Shown one piece after another: positions 41,065 through 50,678 of a stretch of 64,000 nt of DNA (the stretch's first letter is position 1; the number at the start of each line of letters is the position of its first letter). Origin of the DNA: UBA6624 sp964507645 (GTDB lineage: Bacteria; UBP7; UBA6624); assembly GCA_964507645.1 (NCBI GenBank), contig CAZDPU010000001.1, positions 1 to 64,000 on the forward strand. Reading direction: 5' to 3'. Position numbers and translations under genes: made by a program. The notes beneath the pieces were generated by a model. The model was not told the origin of the DNA, made no database searches, and saw only the letters and a program-made list of their open reading frames with translations.

Positions 41065-42906
41065 ATGAAAAAGAAAAAAAAGAACAATCATCAACCTTCC
41101 CCAAGGTCACTTTTGATATTGGCGTTCCTCTTTTTTGGGACAATGGTTTTTTTTAGCCTTTTTGAGACTTCAGAAGAGACAACCCAAAGTCAATTTTTTT
41201 CCTATCTTGAAGAGGGCTCTATAGAAGATGTTTCGATAGATACAAGTTCAAATTCCGTGAACTATAAAATCTTCAACGATGATAAGGATTATTTTTCAAG
41301 AGTTATATTAAGTGATTCCTTGCTCGAAAAAATTAATTCAAATGTGTCTGAGGTGAAAGTTAAACCAAAGAGCTGGGGGGAAAGCGTTAATCCTTTTGTA
41401 TGGTTTGCACTTTCAATAGGTATAACCGTATTGATTTTTATCCTTTTGATTCGAAAAATGGGAGGGGGAGGAGATCCAACCTCTTTTGGTCAGTCAAAAG
41501 CAAAATCGATCACCAGCGAAAAAACTAAAACAAAATTCAGTGATGTTGCTGGTCTAGAAGAGCCAAAAAACGAATTACAAGAGATTGTTTCTTTCCTGAA
41601 AAATCCAGCACCATTTAAAAAATTAGGTGCAAAACCAACTAAAGGAGTTTTGCTTACAGGTCCTCCGGGATGTGGTAAGACATTATTGGCAAAAGCTGTT
41701 GCTGGGGAGGCTAAGGTTCCTTTCTTTCTTTCAAGTGGTAGTGAATTTGTGGAACTTTTTGTTGGGGTGGGGGCATCAAGAGTTAGAAGCTTGTTTGAAA
41801 AAGCAAAAGCTGCTGGAAGCGCTCTTATTTTTCTTGATGAAATAGATGCTGTTGGAAGGCAAAGGGGTGCTGGAATGGGTGGTGGTCATGATGAGAGAGA
41901 GCAGACTTTGAACCAAATCTTGATAGAGATGGATGGATTTGAATCACATAACAATATAGTTGTTATAGCAGCAACAAATAGGCCAGATATTCTAGACCCT
42001 GCCTTAATAAGGTCTGGACGTTTTGACAGAAAAATAAAAGTAAATTTGCCAACTGTAAAATCAAGAGAAGAGATATTAAAAGTTCATTCTGCTGGAAAGC
42101 CTTTTGAAAAAAGTATAAGCCTTAAGCACATAGCACAAAGGACTCCTGGTTTTTCTGGAGCTGATCTCGAGAATCTTCTAAATGAGTCTGCTTTGTTGGC
42201 TGCGAGGGGCAAAGCTAAAAAAATAAAGCAAGAACATTTAGCTGAAGCTGTTGAGAGGGTTGCGATGGGTCCTCAGCGTAAATCTTTGATTATCTCAGAA
42301 AAAGAAAAGAAAACTGTTGCTTGGCATGAGTCTGGTCATGCTATTGTTTCTTATCTTTTTGGATCAACCGTTCATAAAATTACGATTATCCCAAGATCTG
42401 AAGCTCTTGGTTATGTTTGGAATACTGACTCTGAAGAAGATACAGATAAGGCTTTACAAACAAAAAAAGACCTATTAGATGAGATGGCTATTTGTCTGGC
42501 AGGTAGAGCTGCTGAAAAAATTGCTTTTAAAGAAATTACAAATGGTGCTAGTTCTGACATAAAGAGAGTAACCAGTATTGCTAGGTCCATGGTTCGAAAC
42601 TGGGGCATGAGCGAAAAGATAGGCCCGGTTGATTATGAGTATGACCAAGCTCCATTTTTGGGAAGAGGTTTTTCAATGCAGAAAAACCATTCAGACGCAA
42701 CTGAAGAGGAGATAGACCGACAAGTCCTTTCTTTAATTAACTGCTCACAAGACAAAGCTGAAAGTTTGCTTTTGAAGCACAAAGATGCCTTAGACGGTCT
42801 TGCAAATATATTATTAGAAAAAGAATCAATAGACAGAGAAGATTTTGAGAAGTTGATGAAGGGTTTAAAGGTTCAAAGTAAGCAAAAAAATAAAAAAAGT
42901 GATTAG
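41065..42906 (+). CDS. ftsH: ATP-dependent zinc metalloprotease FtsH
   Basis: 613 residues. Two membrane helices (about 15-34 and 111-130) with a periplasmic loop between; AAA domain with Walker A GPPGCGKT (199-206), Walker B ALIFLDEID, second-region-of-homology RSGRFDRKI; protease domain with HESGH at 421-425. Membrane quality control and turnover of regulators. The start follows a T-rich 30-bp gap after tilS. Confidence 0.98.
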   Translation: MKKKKKNNHQPSPRSLLILAFLFFGTMVFFSLFETSEETTQSQFFSYLEEGSIEDVSIDTSSNSVNYKIFNDDKDYFSRVILSDSLLEKINSNVSEVKVKPKSWGESVNPFVWFALSIGITVLIFILLIRKMGGGGDPTSFGQSKAKSITSEKTKTKFSDVAGLEEPKNELQEIVSFLKNPAPFKKLGAKPTKGVLLTGPPGCGKTLLAKAVAGEAKVPFFLSSGSEFVELFVGVGASRVRSLFEKAKAAGSALIFLDEIDAVGRQRGAGMGGGHDEREQTLNQILIEMDGFESHNNIVVIAATNRPDILDPALIRSGRFDRKIKVNLPTVKSREEILKVHSAGKPFEKSISLKHIAQRTPGFSGADLENLLNESALLAARGKAKKIKQEHLAEAVERVAMGPQRKSLIISEKEKKTVAWHESGHAIVSYLFGSTVHKITIIPRSEALGYVWNTDSEEDTDKALQTKKDLLDEMAICLAGRAAEKIAFKEITNGASSDIKRVTSIARSMVRNWGMSEKIGPVDYEYDQAPFLGRGFSMQKNHSDATEEEIDRQVLSLINCSQDKAESLLLKHKDALDGLANILLEKESIDREDFEKLMKGLKVQSKQKNKKSD

Positions 42907-42950
42907 AATTCTTTGATGCTATTTAAAGAAAAATTGGAAGTTAAAAATTG

Positions 42951-43343
42951 ATGGCTGATAATTTTCAGGCAACCGTCCAGTTTTCAGGAGTTCTTTTGTT
43001 TTTCTTTGGAGCTGTAGGCTTTGGTGTTATTTCCCTTTTCATGAACCAGATTACTGGAGGAAGGTTTCCTTCTCCATCTAAGCTAAGTACTTATGAATGT
43101 GGTAATGATCCTCATCTAGATGCTGATATTCCTTTTAATTTTAGGTTTGCTGTAATTGCTGTAATTTTCCTTTTGTTTGAAATTGAATTAGTTTTCTTTT
43201 TGCCTTGGGCTGTAAGTTTTAGAAATTTACTTTTTACAACAGGTTGGCCAGCTTTTTTTGAAATGATAACATTTTTTTCCATACTGGTAATAGCATTTGT
43301 TTATGTTTGGAGGAAAGGTGGTTTGGAGTGGGACAGAACCTAG
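42951..43343 (+). CDS. nuoA: NADH-quinone oxidoreductase subunit A
   Basis: 130 residues, three membrane helices, with the NuoA loop STYECGNDPHLDADIPFNFRF and the second-helix FEIELVFFLPWAV. First gene of the complex I operon; the ATG at 42951 is preceded by GGAAG 12 bp upstream. Confidence 0.97.
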   Translation: MADNFQATVQFSGVLLFFFGAVGFGVISLFMNQITGGRFPSPSKLSTYECGNDPHLDADIPFNFRFAVIAVIFLLFEIELVFFLPWAVSFRNLLFTTGWPAFFEMITFFSILVIAFVYVWRKGGLEWDRT

Positions 43344-43354
43344 GAGGATAGATT

Positions 43355-43825
43355 ATGAGTCAAGAACCTTATATGTTGGCTAAGTTGGATGACTTGCTTG
43401 GATGGTGTAGGAAAAATAGTTTATGGCCTATGACCTTTGGTCTTGCTTGTTGCGCTATTGAGATGATGTCAATTGGTGATACTAAATATGATGTTGACAG
43501 AATGGGTGTTGTTTTTAGGGCCAGTCCTAGGCAGTCTGACGTGATGATTGTTTCTGGAACCGTTACTTACAAAATGGCTCCTTTGCTCAAGCGACTTTAT
43601 GACCAGATGCCTGAGCCTAAATATGTTATTTCAATGGGTTCTTGTGCAAATTCTGGAGGAATTTACAAAGATGCTTATTCTGTTGTCAATGGTGTCGACC
43701 AGGTTGTTCCAGTAGATGTTTATGTTCCTGGTTGCCCACCTCGTCCAGAAGCTTTGATATATGCAATAACAAAATTACAAGAAAAAATAGAAAAGGAGAA
43801 ACTAATTTCAGATCGTGTTGCATGA
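43355..43825 (+). CDS. nuoB: NADH-quinone oxidoreductase subunit B
   Basis: 156 residues carrying the N2 [4Fe-4S] cluster, the last cluster before quinone. Cysteines in LACCAIEMM, MGSCANSGG and VPGCPPRPEAL are all present. Strong AGGAGG Shine-Dalgarno 8 bp before the ATG. Overlaps nuoC. Confidence 0.98.
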   Translation: MSQEPYMLAKLDDLLGWCRKNSLWPMTFGLACCAIEMMSIGDTKYDVDRMGVVFRASPRQSDVMIVSGTVTYKMAPLLKRLYDQMPEPKYVISMGSCANSGGIYKDAYSVVNGVDQVVPVDVYVPGCPPRPEALIYAITKLQEKIEKEKLISDRVA

Positions 43826-44393
43826 TAAAAAATTATTTCTAAAAAAACTAGAAAGTTTTTTTGACGAATATGGAGAACTAAGAGGTCAACTAATTTTTAT
43901 TGTTGACAGGTCTAAGATTCTTGAATGTTTGTCATTACTAAAGAATGATAAAGATTTAGATTTTGACATGCTGCATGATTTAACTTGCAATCAAAAAAAG
44001 AAAGGTTTGGAATTGATCTACCAAATGCACAGTACTAAAAATTCATATTGGATTACTATAAAATCTTTAATTCCTTCTGAATCTCTGATTGCACCTTCTG
44101 TAACACCTCTTTTCCCTGCTGCAGATTGGCATGAAAGAGAGGCTTTCGACATGTTCGGTTTGAAATTCAATGATCATCCTGACCTTAGGAGGATATTACT
44201 TCCTGATGACTGGGAGGGTTTTCCTTTAAACAAAGAATATCCACTTGGTGGGTTCAAGGACATTAAGCCTATTTGGGCTTATGAAGAGGCAGAAGATTTA
44301 CAAAATTTACCAGAGAGAGATCTTTTAGATTCCCCAATAATGAAACCAGAGAAAAAGAAAAAGAAACTAAAAATTATTAAAGAAAATGAGTGA
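43815..44393 (+). CDS. nuoC: NADH-quinone oxidoreductase subunit C
   Basis: 192 residues, 30-kDa subunit. DWHEREAFDMFGLKFNDHPDLRRILLPDDWEGFPLNKEYP holds the family signature. A TTG start at 43815 overlaps nuoB by 11 bp; no ATG is in frame nearby. The C-terminal tail is lysine-rich. Separate from nuoD, unlike the fused NuoCD of enterobacteria. Confidence 0.94.
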   Translation: MLHDKKLFLKKLESFFDEYGELRGQLIFIVDRSKILECLSLLKNDKDLDFDMLHDLTCNQKKKGLELIYQMHSTKNSYWITIKSLIPSESLIAPSVTPLFPAADWHEREAFDMFGLKFNDHPDLRRILLPDDWEGFPLNKEYPLGGFKDIKPIWAYEEAEDLQNLPERDLLDSPIMKPEKKKKKLKIIKENE

Positions 44394-45534
44394 AGCTAAA
44401 GATTTTTTGACAACAAAGACGGGTACTCTTTTGGAGCAGGAGTCAGAAGATAGATTTTGGCTTAACATGGGTCCACAACACCCTTCAACACATGGCGTTT
44501 TCAGAATTTTGTTGGAAACAGAAGGAGAGGTGGTAAAGAATGTGAAGCCGATCATTGGATATTTGCATCGAGGGGTTGAGAAGATATCAGAAAACAGAGA
44601 GTGGATGGGAGCTCTTCCTCTAACTGACAGAATGGATTATCTTGGTGCTATGTCAAACAATATGGCATTAACTCTGCCTGTTGAAAGATTGATGGAGATA
44701 GACGTTCCAAGAAGAGCACAATGGCTGAGGGTTTTAGCCTTAGAGACAAACAGGCTTGCTAGTCATTTGTTGTTTTATGGAACACTTGGTTTGGATCTTG
44801 GGGCACTTACTCCTTTCTTTTTCGCTTTTAGACAAAGGGAAATTGCTCAGTATTTGTTAGAGCTTCTTTCTGGACAGAGGATTACTTTTAATTACATAAG
44901 GTATGGTGGCGTTAGAGGAGATATTACACCACAAATAGAACGAGAATTTAGAAATTTTATTTCAGGATTCAAGCCAGCTTTTAAAGAGATGTGGGATCTT
45001 GTAGAGGGAAATGAAATATTTCGTTCAAGGGTTATTGGTGTAGGTAAATCTGATAGTGATTTGCTTATAAGGTATGGTGTTACCGGACCAATACTTAGAG
45101 CAACGGGTATCAAGAGAGATTTGAGAAAAGATATTCCCTATGCTGCTTATGATGAATTTGATTTCAATGTTGTTACACATGATAAAGGAGACACTTATTC
45201 AAGATGGATTTGTAGATACCAGGAAATGGGAGAGTCTCTGAAGATAATTGAGCAATGTTTGGACGGTATGCCTGATGGGCCTTATATCAAAAAAATGCCA
45301 TTCTTTTTTAAACCTCCACAAGGTGAAATTTATTCTGCAATAGATACCCCTCGTGGAGACTTGGGTGTTTATATTGTTTCTGATGGAAGCAGGTTTCCTT
45401 ACAGGATAAGATACAGAGCTCCATCTTTTTGTAATCTTTCAGTTTTGCCAGAACTTTTGTACGGACAACTTATTGGAGATGTTATAGCTATACTTGGGTC
45501 ATTTGATCCTGTGTTTGGCGAGGTTGACAGATGA
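44386..45534 (+). CDS. nuoD: NADH-quinone oxidoreductase subunit D
   Basis: 382 residues, 49-kDa subunit lining the quinone cavity. MGPQHPSTHGVFR at the N-terminus contains the conserved His near the quinone head group, followed by GYLHRGVEKISENREW, and the C-terminal DVIAILGSFDPVFGEVDR. Coupled to both neighbours by short overlaps. Confidence 0.98.
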   Translation: MSEAKDFLTTKTGTLLEQESEDRFWLNMGPQHPSTHGVFRILLETEGEVVKNVKPIIGYLHRGVEKISENREWMGALPLTDRMDYLGAMSNNMALTLPVERLMEIDVPRRAQWLRVLALETNRLASHLLFYGTLGLDLGALTPFFFAFRQREIAQYLLELLSGQRITFNYIRYGGVRGDITPQIEREFRNFISGFKPAFKEMWDLVEGNEIFRSRVIGVGKSDSDLLIRYGVTGPILRATGIKRDLRKDIPYAAYDEFDFNVVTHDKGDTYSRWICRYQEMGESLKIIEQCLDGMPDGPYIKKMPFFFKPPQGEIYSAIDTPRGDLGVYIVSDGSRFPYRIRYRAPSFCNLSVLPELLYGQLIGDVIAILGSFDPVFGEVDR

Positions 45535-46895
45535 AGATTTTGAATTGGAGAGTTAGAAATGTTCCTGTTGGAAAGATTGCTATTCTTCTTTTTGGGATTG
45601 CTTTTTTCCTCTTCCTCGCCTGGCAAGCTTGGGCTTTTACGAATTACTGGTCATTTGAACCTATTTTTGATTCAATCAGAAATGCATTTTTAGACTTAAG
45701 GAAGAATTTTGGTGGGCCTGGTCAGATGCCAATGGGTTTATACAACACGATAATCCTCACTTTAAAGCTGCTAGGTGTATTGGTCGTTTTGCTTTTGGTT
45801 GGAGCATATTCGACTTATGTGGAAAGAAAAATATTGGCCTTTATGCAAGATAGACTTGGTCCAACTCGAGTTGGGCCAAGAGGAATCCTTCAGCCAATTG
45901 CAGATGGTCTAAAATTACTTCAAAAAGAATGTATTGTTCCTTTAGGTGCTGATGCAAATTTTCACTATTTAGCCCCGGTTATATGTTTCATACCTGCACT
46001 CATGGGTGCAGTTCTTATCCCTTTTGGGAAAGGCATGATCCCTGTTGATTTAAATGTTGGTATTCTTTATTTTTTTGCTTTAGGTGCATTTGGTGAATTG
46101 GGTATATTTTTAGCTGCATGGGGTTCTAATAACAAGTATTCGGCAATTGCTGGATTCAGAGCTGTTGCGCAATTGGTTAGTTATGAAATTCCAATGGCTT
46201 TTGCAATAATGTCTGTGGTTCTTCTTTCTGGCAGTTTGAAGATTAGCGATATTATCAATGCTCAAGTTGATGGAATTACTGCACATGGAGGTTTGGGTTT
46301 TCCCATCTGGTTTATAGTTCCTCAGTTTTTGGGTTTTCTCATTTTCTTTTTAAGTTCTGTTGCTGAAACAAACCGTACTCCTTTTGACCTTGCTGAGGCA
46401 GAGTCTGAATTGGTTAGTGGTTTTCATACAGAATATACAGGTTTAAGATGGGCTTTCTTTTTCCTTGCTGAATATGTAAATATATTTATTGGAGCTGCAA
46501 TAATTGCCACAATGTATCTGGGTGGATATGCTGGACCAGAGCTTCCATTTTTGGGAATTACTCTTTCATCTGTTTTTTGGTTCTGTTTCAAGGTCTTTTT
46601 GATCTTCTTCATTATTGTTTGGTTGCGTGGAACCCTTCCACGATTAAGGGTTGACCAGTTGATGATGACTTGCTGGAAAAGATTAATTCCCATCTCTATG
46701 GCAAACTTCTTACTTACGGGTATTTTTGTTTTTGCAAATACAGTAAGGCTGACTCCTCAATTATGGACAGTTCATTTGGAGAATAGTGCTTACACATCAA
46801 TTGCGGCCCTGGTTGGAATATTGGTTCTTATGTTTGGCTTGGCGTGGTATTTTGCAAGAGATTTGATGAAGCCTCTAAAGGAGAGAGAAACATGA
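45531..46895 (+). CDS. nuoH: NADH-quinone oxidoreductase subunit H, extended
   Basis: 454 residues, longer than the usual 320-350. The core is normal: YVERKILAFMQDRLGPTRVGPRGILQPIADGLKLL, EIPMAFAI and the RTPFDLAEAESELVSGFHTEY loop that forms the quinone channel. The extra length is mostly an N-terminal segment of about 70 residues containing an additional membrane helix (17-37), plus a longer C-terminus. Anchors the peripheral arm to the membrane. Confidence 0.96.
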   Translation: MKILNWRVRNVPVGKIAILLFGIAFFLFLAWQAWAFTNYWSFEPIFDSIRNAFLDLRKNFGGPGQMPMGLYNTIILTLKLLGVLVVLLLVGAYSTYVERKILAFMQDRLGPTRVGPRGILQPIADGLKLLQKECIVPLGADANFHYLAPVICFIPALMGAVLIPFGKGMIPVDLNVGILYFFALGAFGELGIFLAAWGSNNKYSAIAGFRAVAQLVSYEIPMAFAIMSVVLLSGSLKISDIINAQVDGITAHGGLGFPIWFIVPQFLGFLIFFLSSVAETNRTPFDLAEAESELVSGFHTEYTGLRWAFFFLAEYVNIFIGAAIIATMYLGGYAGPELPFLGITLSSVFWFCFKVFLIFFIIVWLRGTLPRLRVDQLMMTCWKRLIPISMANFLLTGIFVFANTVRLTPQLWTVHLENSAYTSIAALVGILVLMFGLAWYFARDLMKPLKERET

Positions 46896-47626
46896 ATGTT
46901 CAGCTAGAGACAATCACAAACATTTCAATGGTCTTTGCTATTGTGATGTTTATCATTTTGATGATGTTTGCTTTTGTTGTTATAAGGTCTAGTGCAACTG
47001 GAATCAAAGGTGGTTTAAGGTTGGTTTTGGAGAAATTTTTAAGGAACTTTGAGCAAAATGACACTCTTGAATACCCAGGGAATGATCGAGTGATGAGCCA
47101 TAGGTGGAGAGGTAGATTTGTCCAAATGATTGATGAGAAGGGAAGGATGCGTTGTGATGCTTGTCAGCTTTGTGCTCAAGCCTGTCCAGACAACCTGATT
47201 GAGGTACTTCCTGAAGGTAAAGGAAGAGACAAAAGGCCAAGAGTCTACACTTTGAATTACGCTGCTTGTCACAATTGTGGTTTTTGTGTTGATATTTGTC
47301 CAAGTGATGCAATAAGGTTTTCTAGGGATTTTGAGACTGCAACCTACGATAGAACAGATGCTTTTAGCCATAATGATAATGAATCTCTTGTTTTTAATCT
47401 AGAAGATCTTGTTGCTTTTGAATCATCAGTTTATCCTGAGCTTTTTGATGCAAGTTCCCCTGGGGATGTTGCTGATAGTTTGGGTTATTTTAAACAAAAA
47501 AATATTTTCAAAGCTGATACTTATGAAGGTTATGAGCCAATGGACGAAGATGCATTAAAGATTGTTGAAGAAACCGTTCACGAAAATGAAGAAAAGGATT
47601 ATGAGATACCAGAAATAGATGAATAA
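46892..47626 (+). CDS. nuoI: NADH-quinone oxidoreductase subunit I, with N-terminal membrane helix
   Basis: 244 residues from the ATG at 46892, chosen because AAAGGAG lies 10 bp upstream and it overlaps the nuoH stop as ATGA; the longer frame back to 46844 lies inside nuoH. Two [4Fe-4S] ferredoxin motifs: Cys 88/91/94/98 and Cys 126/129/132/136 (clusters N6a, N6b). Unusual additions are a hydrophobic helix at residues 11-32 and an acidic C-terminal tail of about 80 residues. Confidence 0.95.
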   Translation: MNVQLETITNISMVFAIVMFIILMMFAFVVIRSSATGIKGGLRLVLEKFLRNFEQNDTLEYPGNDRVMSHRWRGRFVQMIDEKGRMRCDACQLCAQACPDNLIEVLPEGKGRDKRPRVYTLNYAACHNCGFCVDICPSDAIRFSRDFETATYDRTDAFSHNDNESLVFNLEDLVAFESSVYPELFDASSPGDVADSLGYFKQKNIFKADTYEGYEPMDEDALKIVEETVHENEEKDYEIPEIDE

Positions 47627-48218
47627 TTTTGATTTGACCCCTTATGTGCCATGGATATGGTTTAGCTTTTTTGGACTTTTTACTTTGATTATGGCTATTG
47701 GCGTTGTTTTTCACAGAAAAATTGTTTATAACGCTGTTTTTTTGGCAATGAGTTTGCTTGGAACTGCTGCTCTTTACATAACTCTAAATGCTGATTTCTT
47801 AGGGATAGTTCAGATATTGCTTTACCTGGGAGGAATAATTGTTTTAGTTCTTTTCTCAATTTTGTTAACCAGGGGAGAGGAGAGGGGTTCTGAGTATGTA
47901 AACAGAAACAAACAGAACATTTGGGCTTTTACTTCTATTTTAGGTTTGTCAATATGGATAGGTACTCAATTCTGGAAGGTTCAATGGCCTGATGCTAATA
48001 GGAATTTAGCTGCAAATCATTGGGAAAGATATTCTGAGATTGCATCAATAAAAACATTACCACAAATTTTAAATAGGACTGTTCCGGTAGAAGCTATTGG
48101 GGATGGCTTAATGAAGCCTTATTTGCTGATATTTGAATTAGCAAGTATTGTTCTCCTTATTGCTATGGTTGGTGTTGTTATATACATGAAGCCAGAGAAG
48201 GTTGATGGAGATGTTTAA
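47619..48218 (+). CDS. nuoJ: NADH-quinone oxidoreductase subunit J
   Basis: 199 residues, five membrane helices. The third-helix ADFLGIVQILLYLGGIIVLVLFSILL holds the pi-bulge motif and the NuoJ signature. Overlaps nuoI (8 bp) and nuoK. A loop of about 50 residues between the fourth and fifth helices is larger than usual. Confidence 0.95.
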   Translation: MNNFDLTPYVPWIWFSFFGLFTLIMAIGVVFHRKIVYNAVFLAMSLLGTAALYITLNADFLGIVQILLYLGGIIVLVLFSILLTRGEERGSEYVNRNKQNIWAFTSILGLSIWIGTQFWKVQWPDANRNLAANHWERYSEIASIKTLPQILNRTVPVEAIGDGLMKPYLLIFELASIVLLIAMVGVVIYMKPEKVDGDV

Positions 48219-48657
48219 TTTCTTTTTCTTTTTAAACGAAGTTTTTTCTGGGGAAAAATGTACTCTTGAAAATTTAGGAAATTGTCATTTTTATGGTCCT
48301 GCAGTGCCAGTCAATGCTTATCTATTTTTGGCAATGATACTTTTTGGACTCGGTGCTTATGGCGTTGTTACAAGAAGACATCTGATAAGCATTTTAATGT
48401 GTATGGAAATCATGTTGAATGCTGTTAATTTAATGCTCGTTGCTTTTAGTAGGCAATGGGGCCTTTCTTCAATGAGGCCTCCATTTGTTTCTACAGGTGA
48501 TGAATTGTGGGTCTATGTTCCTGTAGGGCAAATATTTGTAATATTTTCTCTAACCATTGCAGTTGCAGAAGCCGCGATTGGCCTGGCTCTTGTTTACCAT
48601 ATTTACAAATCTTTAGGAACGACACAGGCGGATGATTTTGATTTATTGAAAGGATGA
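48205..48657 (+). CDS. nuoK: NADH-quinone oxidoreductase subunit K, N-terminally extended
   Basis: 150 residues against about 100 in most bacteria. The core has three helices with LISILMCMEIMLNAVNLML, which contains the conserved proton-channel Glu, and VAEAAIGLALVYHIYK. The additional 35-40 N-terminal residues include two Cys (CTLENLGNC). The start at 48205 has GAAGG just upstream; an ATG at 48211 is an alternative. Confidence 0.93.
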   Translation: MEMFNFFFFLNEVFSGEKCTLENLGNCHFYGPAVPVNAYLFLAMILFGLGAYGVVTRRHLISILMCMEIMLNAVNLMLVAFSRQWGLSSMRPPFVSTGDELWVYVPVGQIFVIFSLTIAVAEAAIGLALVYHIYKSLGTTQADDFDLLKG

Positions 48658-50666
48658 ACTATTTAATTTTAATTCCACTGTTGCCCTTGTTGGCATTTGC
48701 TTTAATAGCACCTTTGACCAAGATATGGAAAAGAAAGGCTGCATTTATTGCAACAGGGGCAATTATCGGATCGTCAATTTTGTCTTTGTTGCTTTTCTTT
48801 CAATCTCTTGCTTCTGGAGGGCCTTTGAAAGATGGTAATTTTTGGACAGCTAATCACCATCCTGTAAACCTTACTTGGACATTACCGAACTGGCTTCCTT
48901 TGGGGGGAGGGAACTTTGTTGACTTGAGCCTTTCTGCCGATGGTTTTACGTTAATGATGCTTCTTGTTGTTACCCTGGTCAGTACAGCAGTTCACATATA
49001 TTCCTTCGGATATATGGATTATGCTGGCAAATATTATCAGCATGAGGAAAAAAATCTTCCTAGATATTATGGCTATTTATCAATTTTTACGGCAGCAATG
49101 TTGGTAATGGTTTTGGCAAATAATTTACTTTTGGCGTTTGTTGGTTGGGAGCTAATGGGTTTAGCAAGTTATCTATTGATAGGTTTTTGGTTTGATAAAG
49201 AAAGTGCTGCAGTTGCTGCCAAGAAGGCTTTTCTTACAACAAAAGTTGGAGATCTTTCTTTGTTTCTTGGAGTTTTAACTTTGTATGGCCTGACCGGAAC
49301 TTTCAATATTCCAAAAATTTTAGAATTTGCTTCAACTCATGACACCAATGGCATATTGTCTGTTGCAGCATTGCTTATTTTTGGTGGGGCAATGGGTAAA
49401 AGTGCGCAGTTTTTTCTGCATGTTTGGTTGCCTGATGCAATGGAGGGTCCAACTCCAGCATCTTCTCTTATCCATGCGGCAACAATGGTTGCAGCTGGTG
49501 TTTATCTAATTGCAAGACTACAACCAATTTATACAGGAGAAGTAACGTCTTCAATTGTTTCACACATAGGTGCTTTTACAGCTCTTTTTGCAGCATCTAT
49601 TGCTATTGCTCGCTGGGATATAAAAAGAGTTTTAGCTTATTCGACTATAAGTCAATTAGGGTTTATGGTTGCTGGAATTGGAACAGGAAGTGTTGCTGCT
49701 GGTATATTCCATCTTTTCACTCACGCCTTTTTTAAGGCTTTGTTGTTCCAGGCTGCTGGCTCTGTAATTCATGGCGTTCATACAAATGATATGAGAGAGA
49801 TGGGTAACTTGAAAAAATATATGCCAAAAACTTTTATGGTTTTCTTAATCGGAACTTTAGCTCTTGCTGGAATTCCTCCATTTTCAGGATTTTTCAGCAA
49901 GGATGAAATTCTTTTGTCTGCATATAACTATGGTCAACATGGAGATGGATGGCTTCCTTATGCAATGCTTTCAATTGCCGCTTTCTTTACAGCTTTCTAT
50001 ATGTTTAGGGTTATTTATTTAACATTCTTTGGCAAATATAGAGGACATGGACATCCCCATGAATCTCCTTCAGTTATGACGACACCTATGATTTTTTTAG
50101 CAGCAATGTGTCTTATTCCATCTTTTGTAGGGGTTCCTGGAAAACATGGTTCTTGGGCAGCATTGTTCATTGACCCCCATCCACATCATGGACTTAATTG
50201 GCAGGTAGCGATAGTTTCAACGGTATTGGCTATTGTTGCTATACTGTTGGCAAAAAAGATATTTTTGAAAAAATCAGAGATGAAAAAGATTGAGTTTGGA
50301 TTCTTTGAAAAAGAAAATCCCGTTTTATGGAGAGCCTTATCGAAAAGGCTGTACGTAGACGAAGTTCTTCAATGGTCTTTTGTGAAGCCCGGATCATATT
50401 TGGCAGATCGAGTTGCTTGGTTTGACAAGAGCGTTATTGATGGAATAGTTAATAGGGTAGCTGGATTTGGAGAAAGCCTTTCTTCAATTTCAGGATTTAT
50501 TGACAAGTATATTGTTGACGGAATTGTTAATCTTTTTGGAAGTTTAACAAAAGCTGGACATAGATTAGTAAAAATGTATCAAACCGGTTTTGTTTCTGGT
50601 TATCTTTTCATGATATTAATTATGTTGGCTTTAATTTTATTGACCCAAGGTTATTGGGTGTCTTAG
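48654..50666 (+). CDS. nuoL: NADH-quinone oxidoreductase subunit L
   Basis: 670 residues, antiporter-like subunit with the long lateral helix in the C-terminal 100 residues. WELMGLASYLLIGFWF with the key Glu, HVWLPDAMEGPTPASSLIHAATMVAAGVYL with the channel Lys/His residues upstream, and FSKDEILLSA. Proton pumping at the distal end of the membrane arm. Confidence 0.97.
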   Translation: MNYLILIPLLPLLAFALIAPLTKIWKRKAAFIATGAIIGSSILSLLLFFQSLASGGPLKDGNFWTANHHPVNLTWTLPNWLPLGGGNFVDLSLSADGFTLMMLLVVTLVSTAVHIYSFGYMDYAGKYYQHEEKNLPRYYGYLSIFTAAMLVMVLANNLLLAFVGWELMGLASYLLIGFWFDKESAAVAAKKAFLTTKVGDLSLFLGVLTLYGLTGTFNIPKILEFASTHDTNGILSVAALLIFGGAMGKSAQFFLHVWLPDAMEGPTPASSLIHAATMVAAGVYLIARLQPIYTGEVTSSIVSHIGAFTALFAASIAIARWDIKRVLAYSTISQLGFMVAGIGTGSVAAGIFHLFTHAFFKALLFQAAGSVIHGVHTNDMREMGNLKKYMPKTFMVFLIGTLALAGIPPFSGFFSKDEILLSAYNYGQHGDGWLPYAMLSIAAFFTAFYMFRVIYLTFFGKYRGHGHPHESPSVMTTPMIFLAAMCLIPSFVGVPGKHGSWAALFIDPHPHHGLNWQVAIVSTVLAIVAILLAKKIFLKKSEMKKIEFGFFEKENPVLWRALSKRLYVDEVLQWSFVKPGSYLADRVAWFDKSVIDGIVNRVAGFGESLSSISGFIDKYIVDGIVNLFGSLTKAGHRLVKMYQTGFVSGYLFMILIMLALILLTQGYWVS

Positions 50667-50678
50667 AGGAGAAAGATT